A stretch of 64,000 bases of DNA, taken from assembly GCA_004793585.1 (NCBI GenBank), contig SRZB01000019.1, positions 1 to 64,000 on the forward strand. The letters are read 5' to 3'. Below the pieces are notes generated by a model, which ran no database searches, had not been told where the DNA came from, and saw only the letters and a list, made by a program, of their open reading frames with translations. Positions 51,575-59,997 of this stretch are shown piece by piece. The stretch's first letter is position 1, and every line of letters starts with the position of its first letter. The translations under genes and the position numbers were made by a program. The DNA is from Hominisplanchenecus murintestinalis. Lineage in GTDB: Bacteria > Bacillota > Clostridia > Lachnospirales > Lachnospiraceae.

Positions 51575-52900
51575 ATGAAATTACTGTTTGTATCTCTGGG
51601 ATGCGATAAGAACCTGGTGGACTCAGAAGTGATGCTTGCCCTTCTGAATGGGCAGGGCTATAGCCTGACGGACAACGAAAGTGAAGCGGATGTCATAATT
51701 ATCAATACCTGCTGTTTTATCAATGATGCGAAGGAAGAGAGCGTACAGACGATTCTGGAAATGGCAGAGTATAAAAAATCCGGAAACTGTAAAGCCTTGA
51801 TTGTGACAGGGTGCCTGGCGCAGCGTTACCAGAAGGAAATTGTGGATGAAATTCCTGAAGTGGATGCGGTTCTTGGCACGTCCACGTATGAAGAGATTGT
51901 AAAAGCAGCGGCGGATGCCCTGGAAGGGAAACGGTTTTTGGAGTTTCATGACATCAACAGCACACCAGACGGGAAACGAAAGAGGCTGCTTACAACAGGT
52001 GGGCATTATGCCCATCTGAAAATTGCAGAGGGATGCGATAAGCATTGTACATACTGCATCATACCTGCCGTGCGCGGGAAGTACCGGAGCGTTCCGATGG
52101 AAGAGCTGGTGCAAGAAGCGCGGGATTTGGCGGCGCAGGGTGTAAAGGAACTGATTCTGGTTGCCCAGGAGACTACGTTATATGGAGTAGATATCTATGG
52201 AAAGAAATCCTTACATAAACTGCTTCGGGAGTTGTGCAGGATTCAGGGCATCCGATGGATACGTGTCTTGTACTGCTATCCCGAAGAAATTTATGAAGAG
52301 CTGATTCAGACTATAAAGACAGAGCCGAAGATCTGCCATTACTTGGATTTGCCGATTCAGCATGCGAACGATGATGTGCTGAAACGGATGGGGCGCAGAA
52401 CTACGAAAAAGGATCTGCAGGAAATCGTGGTGCATTTGCGCCGGGAAATTCCTGATATTGTACTACGCACAACATTGATCAGCGGTTTTCCGGGAGAAAC
52501 ACAGGAAGCCCATGAAGAGCTGATGCAGTTTGTGGACGAGATGGAATTTGAGCGTCTGGGCGTGTTTGCCTACTCGCCGGAAGAAGATACCCCGGCGGCC
52601 CAGATGGAAGGACAGATACCGGAAGAAATCAAAGAAGAGCGCAGGGATGAACTGATGGAGCTGCAGCAGGAGATTTCGTTTGACAAAAATGAAGATATGG
52701 CGGGCAGGACGCTGCTGGCTATGGTAGAAGGAAAAGTGGCGGATGAAAATGCCTATATTGCCCGCACCTATATGGATGCGCCGGGAATTGACGGTTATCT
52801 GTTTATCAATACAGATGAAACGCTGGTGACGGGAGATTTTGCAAGGGTAAAAGTGACAGGAGCCCTGGAATATGATTTGATAGGAGAGATTGCAGAATGA
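51575..52900 (+). CDS. rimO: Ribosomal protein S12 methylthiotransferase RimO
   Basis: A radical SAM enzyme that adds a methylthio group to the conserved Asp of ribosomal protein S12. 441 residues. The N-terminal UPF0004 domain begins LLFVSLGCDKNLVDSEVML, with cluster cysteines also in NTCCFINDAKEE and TGCLAQRY. The radical SAM motif is CDKHCTYC (near residue 154), and a C-terminal TRAM domain ends the chain. The wording SLGCDKNLVDSE favours RimO over the tRNA enzyme MiaB. pgsA overlaps its last 4 bases. Confidence 0.95.
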   Translation: MKLLFVSLGCDKNLVDSEVMLALLNGQGYSLTDNESEADVIIINTCCFINDAKEESVQTILEMAEYKKSGNCKALIVTGCLAQRYQKEIVDEIPEVDAVLGTSTYEEIVKAAADALEGKRFLEFHDINSTPDGKRKRLLTTGGHYAHLKIAEGCDKHCTYCIIPAVRGKYRSVPMEELVQEARDLAAQGVKELILVAQETTLYGVDIYGKKSLHKLLRELCRIQGIRWIRVLYCYPEEIYEELIQTIKTEPKICHYLDLPIQHANDDVLKRMGRRTTKKDLQEIVVHLRREIPDIVLRTTLISGFPGETQEAHEELMQFVDEMEFERLGVFAYSPEEDTPAAQMEGQIPEEIKEERRDELMELQQEISFDKNEDMAGRTLLAMVEGKVADENAYIARTYMDAPGIDGYLFINTDETLVTGDFARVKVTGALEYDLIGEIAE

Positions 52901-53433
52901 ATGCACCAAATATGTTAACAATATTAAGGGTGGTCATGATTCCGTTTTTTGTGGCTTTCTTGTTGCTTGATATTACGGAATATGACAAATATATCGCTCT
53001 GGCTATTTTCATTGCAGCAAGCTTTACAGACACTTTGGACGGTTATCTGGCAAGGAAAAACAACCAGGTAACGAATTTTGGGAAATTTATGGATCCGCTT
53101 GCAGATAAACTGCTGGTATCGGCGGCGATGATCTGTCTGGTGGAATTAGATATGATTCCAAGCTGGGTTGTAATTGTAATCATCAGCCGGGAATTTATTA
53201 TCAGCGGTTTTCGGCTGGTGGCGTCGGACAACGGCATTGTAATTGCAGCGAGCTGGTGGGGAAAAATTAAGACCGTATCCCAGATGGTTATGATTATCCT
53301 TTTGATAGGAGATTTTGGCGGAGTGTTTACGATGCTTGAACAGGTGTTTATTTATATTGCATTGATTCTGACAGTAATTTCCCTTATAGATTATATTGCA
53401 AAAAATAAGCAGGTTCTGAAGATGCAGGATTAG
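52897..53433 (+). CDS. pgsA: CDP-diacylglycerol-glycerol-3-phosphate 3-phosphatidyltransferase
   Basis: Makes phosphatidylglycerophosphate for membrane phospholipid. 178 residues with about five membrane helices. The CDP-alcohol phosphotransferase signature DG-x2-AR-x8-G-x3-D-x3-D is complete in DGYLARKNNQ...GKFMDPLADK. N-terminal NAPNMLTILRVVMIPFF is typical of PgsA. It starts inside the rimO stop (ATGA overlap). Confidence 0.95.
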   Translation: MNAPNMLTILRVVMIPFFVAFLLLDITEYDKYIALAIFIAASFTDTLDGYLARKNNQVTNFGKFMDPLADKLLVSAAMICLVELDMIPSWVVIVIISREFIISGFRLVASDNGIVIAASWWGKIKTVSQMVMIILLIGDFGGVFTMLEQVFIYIALILTVISLIDYIAKNKQVLKMQD

Positions 53434-53491
53434 ATAGAGGGACTTAGCCATCAGATAACAGGCGGAAATGCGCCGGACATTGGAGGTAAAA

Positions 53492-54748
53492 ATGGAAGTT
53501 GAGTTAATTTCGGTGGGAACAGAGCTGCTGCTTGGAAATATTGTGAATACAAACGCGGCATATCTTTCGGAGCAGTGCGCTCTATTGGGGCTTTCTATGT
53601 TCCACCAGTCTGTAGTGGGGGATAATGAGGAACGTCTGGCAGAGGCGATTCAGACAGCACTGGGACGTTCAGATGTAGTAATCTTGAGCGGAGGGCTGGG
53701 GCCTACGAAGGATGACCTTACCAAAGAGGCTGCAGCCAAGGTGATGGAAATGCCTCTGAAAGAAGATAAGCATACCCGGAAGCTGATTGCGGAATATTTT
53801 AAGAACAGCGGAATTAAAACTGTTACGGAAAATAATTGGAAGCAGGCGCAGGTGCCGGAGGGAGGCATTGTGGTAGACAATGACAATGGTACGGCGCCCG
53901 GACTGATTTTGGAAAAGGACGGAAAATCTGTTATACTGCTGCCAGGCCCTCCGAATGAGATGCAGCCCATGTTTGCGAAAAGCATTTTTCCGTATTTGAA
54001 TAAACTTCAGCCGGAAATGATATGCTCCTGTATGGTGAAGATATGCGGGCTGGGAGAGAGCTATGTGGAAACACAGATTGCAGATTTGATTGAAAAGCAG
54101 ACGAATCCTACGCTTGCCCCATATGCAAAGACCGGGGAGGTGCATCTGCGGATTACGGCGAAGGCTTCTGACGAGAAAGAAGCGAAGAAACTGATCAAAC
54201 CAATGGTTCGGGAGCTTAGGAAACGCTTTGGCGACTATATTTATTCTACAGATGAGCATGAGACGCTGGCAGAAAGTGTTCTAAAGCTTCTGAAAGAGCG
54301 GGAATTGACGCTTACTACGGCAGAGTCATGTACAGGCGGCATGCTGGCGGCAAGGCTGACAGATGTGCCCGGAGCATCCGAAGTGTTTAAGCAAGGACTT
54401 GTAACATACAGCAATAAAGCAAAAAGAAAGCTTTTGGATGTAAAAAAGACAACGCTGAAAGATTATGGGGCAGTCAGTGAGAAGACTGCCAAAGAGATGG
54501 CGAAAAACGGCGCTTTTGTAACCGGGTCAGATGTATGTATATCTATTACCGGAATCGCGGGACCGGACGGAGGAAGTGAGGAGAAGCCGGTGGGGCTGGT
54601 CTACATGGCATGCAGCCTGAACAATAAAGTTACTGTAAAAGAATATCATTTTCAGGGAAGCAGAGAGAAGATACGGGAGTATTCCGTGGTGAGGGCGCTT
54701 ACGCTGCTGCGGAGCTGCATCTTGGAAAGTGACGGAAAAGAAAGTTAA
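53492..54748 (+). CDS. cinA: CinA family protein (competence/damage-inducible; PncC-type amidase domain)
   Basis: 418 residues from ATG 53492 (MEVELISVGTELLLG), 6 bases after GGAGG. An in-frame ATG 24 bases earlier lacks a site. The N-terminal MoCF-like domain (LSGGLGPTKDDLTKE, LLPGPPNEMQPMF; about 1-170), thought to be an ADP-ribose pyrophosphatase, is joined to the C-terminal CinA domain (LTTAESCTGGMLAARLTDVPG; about 255-415). The latter hydrolyses nicotinamide mononucleotide in pyridine salvage. It is the last gene of the operon, before a terminator. recA, often next to cinA, is not here. Confidence 0.94.
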   Translation: MEVELISVGTELLLGNIVNTNAAYLSEQCALLGLSMFHQSVVGDNEERLAEAIQTALGRSDVVILSGGLGPTKDDLTKEAAAKVMEMPLKEDKHTRKLIAEYFKNSGIKTVTENNWKQAQVPEGGIVVDNDNGTAPGLILEKDGKSVILLPGPPNEMQPMFAKSIFPYLNKLQPEMICSCMVKICGLGESYVETQIADLIEKQTNPTLAPYAKTGEVHLRITAKASDEKEAKKLIKPMVRELRKRFGDYIYSTDEHETLAESVLKLLKERELTLTTAESCTGGMLAARLTDVPGASEVFKQGLVTYSNKAKRKLLDVKKTTLKDYGAVSEKTAKEMAKNGAFVTGSDVCISITGIAGPDGGSEEKPVGLVYMACSLNNKVTVKEYHFQGSREKIREYSVVRALTLLRSCILESDGKES

Positions 54749-54751
54749 ATG

Positions 54752-54788
54752 GCCGTCGCCGGGCAGAGAATGCCTGGCGGCGTTTTTT
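54752..54788 (+). terminator. Terminator after cinA
   Basis: GCCGTCGCCGGGCA, 5 bases, TGCCTGGCGGCGTTTTTTGC, 3 bases after the stop codon: a GC-rich stem and a U run. Confidence 0.92.
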
Positions 54789-54852
54789 GCGTGAAAATTA
54801 GGAATGATGTTATGTATTAGAATTGTTTTTGCTGTATCTTGGAATCTTTTCG

Positions 54853-54861
54853 TGGTATAAT
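54853..54861 (+). promoter_or_regulatory. Extended -10 promoter of the ABC exporter genes
   Basis: TGGTATAAT, a perfect -10 with the TG extension. No good -35 is found at the usual distance. Confidence 0.55.
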
Positions 54862-54924
54862 GTATAAAAATTGTGTGCGAACACATAAAGACAAGAAATG
54901 ATGAAACTTGAGGAGGAAAAAGCG

Positions 54925-55641
54925 ATGCTGGAAATTAGGAATTTTTCAAAAACATATAAAAAAGGGAAAAAGGCGGTTGATAACCTGACGCTTACCGTGG
55001 AAGCGGGGGATATCTATGGATTCATCGGACACAATGGCGCAGGAAAAAGTACTACAATTAAATCTGTTGTGGGTGTGCTGGATTTTGAGGAAGGTGAAAT
55101 TCTGATTGACGGAAAAAGCATTCGCAAATCTCCGGTAGAATGTAAAAAAGTTACGGCATATATCCCTGATAATCCGGATATTTATGAACATTTGACAGGA
55201 GTTAAATATCTGAACTTTATCGGAGATATTTATGAAGTTCCGTCCAAAATAAGGAAAGAACGTATTGCAAAGTATGGAGATTTGCTGGAAATTACCGGAA
55301 GTCTGGGGGACTTGATTTCTTCTTATTCTCATGGGATGAAGCAAAAGGTGGCGCTTATTTCTGCACTAATCCATCAGCCCAAGCTGATGGTTCTGGATGA
55401 GCCGTTTGTAGGGCTTGACCCTAAGGCTTCCATTACTTTAAAAAATATCATGCATGAAATGTGTGGGAACGGAAGTGCGATTTTCTTTTCTACCCATGTT
55501 CTGGAGGTTGCGGAAAAGCTGTGTAATAAGATTGCAATTATCAAAGATGGCAGGCTGATTGTGAGCGGGGAAACGGAGAAGCTTACAGGGGATGAATCTC
55601 TGGAGAACCTTTTCCTGGAGGTGATTGAAGATGAAAAATAA
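54925..55641 (+). CDS. ABC transporter ATP-binding protein
   Basis: 238 residues from ATG 54925 (MLEIRNFSKTYKKG), which has GAGGAGGAAAAA before it. An in-frame ATG at 54898 lacks a site. It has Walker A GHNGAGKSTT (about residue 37), Q-loop AYIPDNPDIYEHLTG, signature SSYSHGMKQKVALISALIH, Walker B LMVLDEPFVGLDP and the H-loop FFSTHVLEVAEKLC. It resembles the EcsA/YxlF-type group of ABC-2 exporters. The permease gene overlaps its last 11 bases, so the two form one complex. Confidence 0.92.
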   Translation: MLEIRNFSKTYKKGKKAVDNLTLTVEAGDIYGFIGHNGAGKSTTIKSVVGVLDFEEGEILIDGKSIRKSPVECKKVTAYIPDNPDIYEHLTGVKYLNFIGDIYEVPSKIRKERIAKYGDLLEITGSLGDLISSYSHGMKQKVALISALIHQPKLMVLDEPFVGLDPKASITLKNIMHEMCGNGSAIFFSTHVLEVAEKLCNKIAIIKDGRLIVSGETEKLTGDESLENLFLEVIEDEK

Positions 55642-57196
55642 GTGTTTTCTGTTGATGAAGGTACAGCTTTTAGGACAGTTCAGGGGAAAGGAAAAGAAAC
55701 GCGGCACGGTTGTAATGATGGCAGCATATCTGTTTGTGGACGTAATGATTGCGGCGTACAGTTTTCTGGTAGCAGCAGGCCTGGGAGCTATGGAACTTTC
55801 CTATATGATACCCGGGTTTGCTTTGGCAATCACGAGTGTGATTACTCTATTTTTTACGGTATTAAAGGCAAATGGTGTATTGTTTGCTTATCGGGATTAT
55901 GAGCTTTTGCTGTCATTTCCAATAAAAACGGGAACGGTGATAGCCAGCCGTTTCCTGTCGATGTATTTGATGAATCTGCTGTTCACAGCAGTTGTAATGC
56001 TTCCCATGGGGGCCGGATATGTGATATGGGAGCATCCGGGTATTGGATTTTACCCTATCTGGCTCTTGGGAATGATGGCGGCGCCTTTGCTTCCAACGAC
56101 GGCAGCAACCGTGATTGGCGCGTTGATTATCCTGTTTACATCAAGGTTCCGCCATGCGAATGTGCTTACTACGGTTTTAACCATTGGCATTACCAGTGTC
56201 ATTATGGTACTGTCTTTTGGGTTAAGCGGTATGGATGAGGGGGATATTCTGGTTCAGGAGCTGAACCAGCTGGGACAGGTGATGCTTGGAGCGATTCACA
56301 GACTGTATCCTCTGTCGGTACTTTTTGAGCGTGCGGTGATTTCCTTCGATATGTTTTCCTTTTTTACATTTTTGCTGCTTTCTATAGGGTGGTATCTGAT
56401 TTTTTTGAAGCTGGTATCATTGAAGTATAAGAGTATGAATACGGCATTGATGAGCTGGCATGCGCGTTCGGACTATAAGCTGGGGACGCTTAAAACATCT
56501 AGTCCGCTGATGGCAGTATGCAGAAAAGAGGCAAAGCGTTTTTTTGGATGCCCGATGTATACCACAAATATGGGGATAGGACTGGTGATGATGGTGCTTT
56601 TCGGCGTTGCGTTAGCAGTGATGGGACCTGAAAAGCTGGAGAAGTGGGTGAATATACCGGGCATGTCTGAAGGTATTACAAAGGTATTGCCTTTTATGAT
56701 TGCCATGCTGCAGTGTATGAGCTGTACGACGTGTGTGTCTCTGTCACTGGAGGGAAGAAACTTATGGATTCTGAAATCTCTTCCGCTAGATAAGAAAACG
56801 GTGTACCAAGGGAAAATCCTGTTTAATTTGTTGCTCACGGTTCCGGCAGGCATCCTGGTTTCCCTGCTGATAGCTGTCAGGATTCCTATGAGTGCCTGGG
56901 AGGTCCTGTTCTTATTTATAATTCCGGTAGTGTATGCAGTCTTTATCAGTGTGCTGGGAATGTATATTAACATTAAGTTCCCGAAGTATGACTGGACGAG
57001 CGAGGCGGCAGTGGTAAAGCAGAGCGCTTCAAGCATGGCCGGGATTTTTGCAGGGATGTTTAATGCGCTGATTCCTTTAATCCTGATGCTGGTTCTTCAG
57101 GGGATGTTTGCAAAGATTTTCGAAGTTTTTCTGGTAGTGTTAGAAGGGGGATTAGCATATTTTCTATACCGTCATGTGATAAAATTGGATTTTTAA
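55631..57196 (+). CDS. ABC exporter permease (ABC-2/EcsB-like)
   Basis: 521 residues from ATG 55631 (MKNKCFLLMKVQLLGQ). A TTG two codons upstream is less likely. Ten to twelve membrane helices are present, in two halves joined by a basic cytoplasmic segment (about 265-310: SWHARSDYKLGTLKTSSPL). LLLSFPIKTGTVIASRFLSMY and WILKSLPLDKKTVYQGKILF occur at equivalent places in each half and look like the coupling-helix repeats of two-fold ABC-2 permeases. It is translationally coupled to its ATPase. Substrate not predictable. Confidence 0.85.
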   Translation: MKNKCFLLMKVQLLGQFRGKEKKRGTVVMMAAYLFVDVMIAAYSFLVAAGLGAMELSYMIPGFALAITSVITLFFTVLKANGVLFAYRDYELLLSFPIKTGTVIASRFLSMYLMNLLFTAVVMLPMGAGYVIWEHPGIGFYPIWLLGMMAAPLLPTTAATVIGALIILFTSRFRHANVLTTVLTIGITSVIMVLSFGLSGMDEGDILVQELNQLGQVMLGAIHRLYPLSVLFERAVISFDMFSFFTFLLLSIGWYLIFLKLVSLKYKSMNTALMSWHARSDYKLGTLKTSSPLMAVCRKEAKRFFGCPMYTTNMGIGLVMMVLFGVALAVMGPEKLEKWVNIPGMSEGITKVLPFMIAMLQCMSCTTCVSLSLEGRNLWILKSLPLDKKTVYQGKILFNLLLTVPAGILVSLLIAVRIPMSAWEVLFLFIIPVVYAVFISVLGMYINIKFPKYDWTSEAAVVKQSASSMAGIFAGMFNALIPLILMLVLQGMFAKIFEVFLVVLEGGLAYFLYRHVIKLDF

Positions 57197-57258
57197 GCTA
57201 TTTGACGGTGGCAGGTGTAAAAAACATTGGTAAATACGCATAAAATGCGACAAAAATA

Positions 57259-57288
57259 TTGACATTTTGTAGTGGATTGTACTAATAT
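57259..57288 (+). promoter_or_regulatory. Promoter of the sirtuin-like gene
   Basis: TTGACA, 18 bases, TAATAT, about 30 bases before the start codon. Confidence 0.7.
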
Positions 57289-57315
57289 AAAGGAAAAGCA
57301 GACGGAGGTGGGGTC

Positions 57316-58050
57316 ATGAGAGAAGTAGACCTGTTAAGAAAAGCTTTATTTGAAAGTAAGTATACGGTTGCCCTCTGCTGTAGCGGTCTGTTAGAGGAAG
57401 TAGGGCGGGCAAGTGTACGGACGCAGTCTCGAGCTTATGAAATTGAGATGAAATATGGGTATTCTCCGGAGGAGATTTTTAATGCCGCATTTTTCAGTAC
57501 ACGGCCGGAAAAGTTTTTTGATTATTATAAGGCGGAGATACTGCCCGGAGATATGGAGCCGGGAGAATCTTTTCGTTATCTGAGGGAACTGGAACAACGC
57601 AGCCTGATACATCTTATGATTACGGACAATACCTGTAATTTTTACTCAAGGGTAGGATGCCGGAATGTAATCATGATGCACGGAGATGTGGAAGATAATG
57701 TCTGCATTAACTGCGGAAAGCGGTTTCGTGCAGATTACGTGGCGAAGAGCAGAGGAATTCCCTGCTGTGACGAGTGCGGAAAGATATTGAGACCCAAAGT
57801 AGTAATGTTTGGCGAGGCGGTAGATAACCGTTTGATGACAAGAGCCATTAACGAAATTACAAAAGCCGAAGTGCTTCTGGTAATCGGTGCAAACCTGGAC
57901 GGAGCTTTTGCAGAACGGTATGTGAAATATTTTGATGGGAAGAAACTGGTAGTCATCGACCCGGAGGACGCTTTTAAAGACAGGGTTGCAGATTTGGCAA
58001 TCCACCGTCCGGTACGGGATGTATTACGGGAGCTGTTAGAAGGCTGCTAA
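57316..58050 (+). CDS. Sirtuin (Sir2)-fold protein with degenerate NAD site
   Basis: 244 residues covering a whole sirtuin domain. Kept features are the presumed catalytic His122 in MMHGDV, the zinc pairs CINC and CDEC, and RPKVVMFGEAV. Lost features are the GAGxS nucleotide loop (here CCSGLLEE), the following SGIPDFR (VGRASVR), the QNxD motif (DNTC in ITDNTCNFYSR) and the GTS loop (GAN). NAD-dependent deacylation or ADP-ribosyl transfer therefore may not occur, or may use an altered chemistry. The ribosome binding site is CGGAGGTGGGG. It has its own promoter and terminator and stands alone. Confidence 0.85.
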   Translation: MREVDLLRKALFESKYTVALCCSGLLEEVGRASVRTQSRAYEIEMKYGYSPEEIFNAAFFSTRPEKFFDYYKAEILPGDMEPGESFRYLRELEQRSLIHLMITDNTCNFYSRVGCRNVIMMHGDVEDNVCINCGKRFRADYVAKSRGIPCCDECGKILRPKVVMFGEAVDNRLMTRAINEITKAEVLLVIGANLDGAFAERYVKYFDGKKLVVIDPEDAFKDRVADLAIHRPVRDVLRELLEGC

Positions 58051-58065
58051 TATCAAAAGTTAAAG

Positions 58066-58113
58066 AAAGGTAACCGTTCCGGAACCAAAGGAGGTATGCG
58101 GGCGGTTACCTTT
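58066..58113 (+). terminator. Terminator after the sirtuin-like gene
   Basis: AAAGGTAACCG, 26 bases, CGGTTACCTTTGTATTTG. The loop contains a second small stem (GTTCC/GGAAC). Stem perfect, U run weak. Confidence 0.75.
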
Positions 58114-58175
58114 GTATTTGATATTGGGAAAAAGTATTTTTCTTATGTATTCATGGATAGAAGGAGGTTATTCAC

Positions 58176-58316
58176 ATGCAAGAAAAGAAAGAAAAAGAAG
58201 AACAGAAAAGCCAGGAGGCGCGGCAGGAAAAAAAGCTCAGTGAAACCTGGGCGCAGGATGCCTTGGGAGACTTAGAGGACTGGATAGAAGAGCAGGGGAT
58301 TTACATACGGCAGTGA
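58176..58316 (+). CDS. 46-residue charged small protein, unknown
   Basis: The sequence opens MQEKKEKEEQKSQEARQEKK and closes with LGDLEDWIEEQGIYIRQ. A perfect AGAAGGAGG site lies 9 bases before the ATG, stronger than that of many long genes nearby. The N-terminal half is a Lys/Glu/Gln helix. The C-terminal half is amphipathic with two Trp residues (WAQDALGDLEDWIEEQG). I do not recognise a family. It lies between the sirtuin terminator and MITE copy B, with no clear promoter of its own. Coding is supported by the ribosome binding site and sharp composition, not by homology. Confidence 0.65.
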   Translation: MQEKKEKEEQKSQEARQEKKLSETWAQDALGDLEDWIEEQGIYIRQ

Positions 58317-58350
58317 AAGGATGCGGCAAATTGCGGTTTGAAAGTTGATT

Positions 58351-58493
58351 ATAACAGTTCAGCCCAGGACTTTGCATTTGCTGCAAAGTCCGTAAGAATG
58401 CGTAAATTTAGGCAGAGAATCCAGCCCTTTGTGATCAGCAAACTTTAAATGGGCTGGATTCCGTAGCAGTAAAGCCGAAGGCTGAACTGTTAC
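58351..58493 (-). mobile_element. MITE copy B (143 bp, 8-bp target duplication)
   Basis: Same element as 44120-44262 in the opposite orientation and of identical length. The ends are ATAACAGTTCAGCC and GGCTGAACTGTTAC, which pair at 13 of 14 positions. The flanks are a perfect 8-bp duplication, AGTTGATT at 58343-58350 and 58494-58501. It inserted between the 46-residue gene and the tRNA-Gly promoter. The ends begin GTAA, and the duplication is 8 bp, as in the IS66 family; that link is inference. Confidence 0.9.
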
Positions 58494-58521
58494 AGTTGAT
58501 TCGCGATTTGAAAAAAAGTAC

Positions 58522-58550
58522 TTGCATTTTGGCAGGGGATGGGGTATAAT
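58522..58550 (+). promoter_or_regulatory. Promoter of tRNA-Gly
   Basis: TTGCAT, 17 bases, TATAAT. The tRNA starts 10 bases after the -10, so the precursor has a very short 5' leader. Confidence 0.8.
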
Positions 58551-58559
58551 AGGTGACAT

Positions 58560-58630
58560 GCAGATATAGTTCATCGGTAGAACGCTAGCTTCCCAAGCTG
58601 GAGAGACGGGTTCGATTCCCGCTATCTGCT
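58560..58630 (+). tRNA. tRNA-Gly (anticodon CCC)
   Basis: A 71-nt cloverleaf: acceptor GCAGATA/TATCTGC with discriminator T, D-stem GTTC/GAAC, anticodon stem CTAGC/GCTGG around TTCCCAA (anticodon CCC), and T-arm CGGGTTCGATTCCCG. T73 is right for glycine. CCA is not encoded. It reads GGG codons. It stands alone, not in a tRNA cluster. Confidence 0.95.
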
Positions 58631-58674
58631 TTTTGTTTTTGGTAGTGTTAATTCACGGCATATATCAGATGCGA

Positions 58675-58717
58675 AACCAGTCAGACATTTGTTTGTGTTT
58701 GATTGGTTCTTTTTTTA
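58675..58717 (+). terminator. Terminator of tRNA-Gly
   Basis: AACCAGTCA, a 16-base loop, TGATTGGTTCTTTTTTTAC: a 9-bp stem with one G-U pair and an eight-base U run, about 45 bases after the tRNA. Confidence 0.85.
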
Positions 58718-58767
58718 CACACTAGAAAAAGGATATGGGGATAAAAATGCAGAAGGGATGATAAAAA

Positions 58768-59919
58768 ATGAAAATTTTATTTATTGAATGGAGCAGTTGT
58801 GGGAAGAAAGATTTGGTGGAGGCTTTTATTAAAGAAGGGCATGAACTGATTTATCCTCCGTTTTCGATTGAAGGAAAGACATATCAGGAGCTTCCTGAGA
58901 TTGAACGCCAGTTTTCTTCCGTCGTGCGGGAGGAAGCGCCGGATCTGGTTTATACGACGAATTATTATCCGGCAATTTCCAATCTGTGCTGTAAGGAAAA
59001 TGTTCGGTATATTTCCTGGCTGTATGACAGCCCGTACCGCAGGCTTTTTTCAGAAAGTGTCCTTAATCCGTGCAACATCATCTATGTATTTGATAAGCAG
59101 CTGTATCTTGAGTGTCATAATGCCGGTATTTCTACGGTACGTTATATGCCGCTGGCTGCGAATACGGAACGATTGGACGCTATTCAAACAGACGGGTATA
59201 CATATGATGTCTCTTTTGTGGGTTCTTTATATTTGGAGAATGGCAGTGCATTTGTGCAGGTGCTGAATTCTGTTTCTGATTATACAAAAGGATACCTGAA
59301 CGCACTTGTGGCTGCCCAGCTGAAAATACAGGGGTACAATTTTATTGAGGAAGTCCTGGGACCGGTGATAGGGGATATGGCAAGGGCATACCCAATGACG
59401 CGGGAGCCGGGGGGGATAGAATCACAGGAATATTTTTATGCGCAATACGTGGTTAATGAGTGGATTACTGCAGTAGACCGTATTGATTTGCTGGAGACGG
59501 TTGCCCGAGAGTGTGCAGGGGTGGATCTTTTTACACAGCATAAAGACTTTTCGGCGTCGAATGTGCGCAATCACGGGACTGTTGATTATTATGAGGAGAT
59601 GCCGAAGGTCTTCAAACAGAGCCGGATTAACCTGAATATTACCCGGCGTGGAATTCAAAGCGGGATTCCGCTGCGCGCAGTAGATATTATGGGAAGCGGA
59701 GGATTTCTGGTTAGCAATTTTCAGTCTGATTTTTTGGACTATTTTATTCCAGGGGAGGATTTTGTATATTATGAGAGTAAAGAGGATTTACAGCAGAAAA
59801 TAGATTATTATTTGAACCATGAAGAAGAACGCAGGGCAATTGCCAAACGTGGACATGACAAAATTGCAGCGGGGCATACCTACAGGCATCGGATAAGGGA
59901 AATGCTGAGTGCACTTTGA
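58768..59919 (+). CDS. CgeB-like glycosyltransferase (DUF3880 plus Glyco_trans_1_2)
   Basis: 383 residues. The N-terminal half (about 1-140) is a DUF3880-type Rossmann domain: MKILFIEWSSCGKKDLVEAF, PDLVYTTNYYPAISNLC, YISWLYDSPYRR. The C-terminal half is a GT-B sugar-nucleotide domain with FVGSLY, the PLRAVDIMGSGGFLVSNFQS block and RGHDKI near the end (PF13524). The family includes CgeB, involved in outer spore-layer glycosylation, and enzymes that add sugars to surface proteins. The acceptor is unknown. It is monocistronic, before a bidirectional terminator. Confidence 0.87.
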   Translation: MKILFIEWSSCGKKDLVEAFIKEGHELIYPPFSIEGKTYQELPEIERQFSSVVREEAPDLVYTTNYYPAISNLCCKENVRYISWLYDSPYRRLFSESVLNPCNIIYVFDKQLYLECHNAGISTVRYMPLAANTERLDAIQTDGYTYDVSFVGSLYLENGSAFVQVLNSVSDYTKGYLNALVAAQLKIQGYNFIEEVLGPVIGDMARAYPMTREPGGIESQEYFYAQYVVNEWITAVDRIDLLETVARECAGVDLFTQHKDFSASNVRNHGTVDYYEEMPKVFKQSRINLNITRRGIQSGIPLRAVDIMGSGGFLVSNFQSDFLDYFIPGEDFVYYESKEDLQQKIDYYLNHEEERRAIAKRGHDKIAAGHTYRHRIREMLSAL

Positions 59920-59949
59920 TGGCAAGTGTTTTTTGCTGCAGACTATCTA

Positions 59950-59993
59950 AAAATGAGCCGTGGCTTTTTGTATTTAAAAGCTGCGGCTCATTT
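59950..59993 (+). terminator. Bidirectional terminator
   Basis: AAAATGAGCCG, 22 bases with an inner AGC/GCT pairing, CGGCTCATTTT. It lies between the convergent glycosyltransferase and aminotransferase genes; both directions end in U runs. Confidence 0.88.
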
Positions 59994-59997
59994 TGGG

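Noticed and set aside
58343..58501. First reading of this palindrome-rich region as a riboswitch upstream of the tRNA
   Set aside because: The second inverted copy and the perfect 8-bp duplications at both sites show it is an inserted mobile element.
19690..58670. Shared ATATATCAGATGCG string near 19704 and 58661
   Set aside because: Fourteen bases with no further similarity or structure around them; probably chance in AT-rich gaps.
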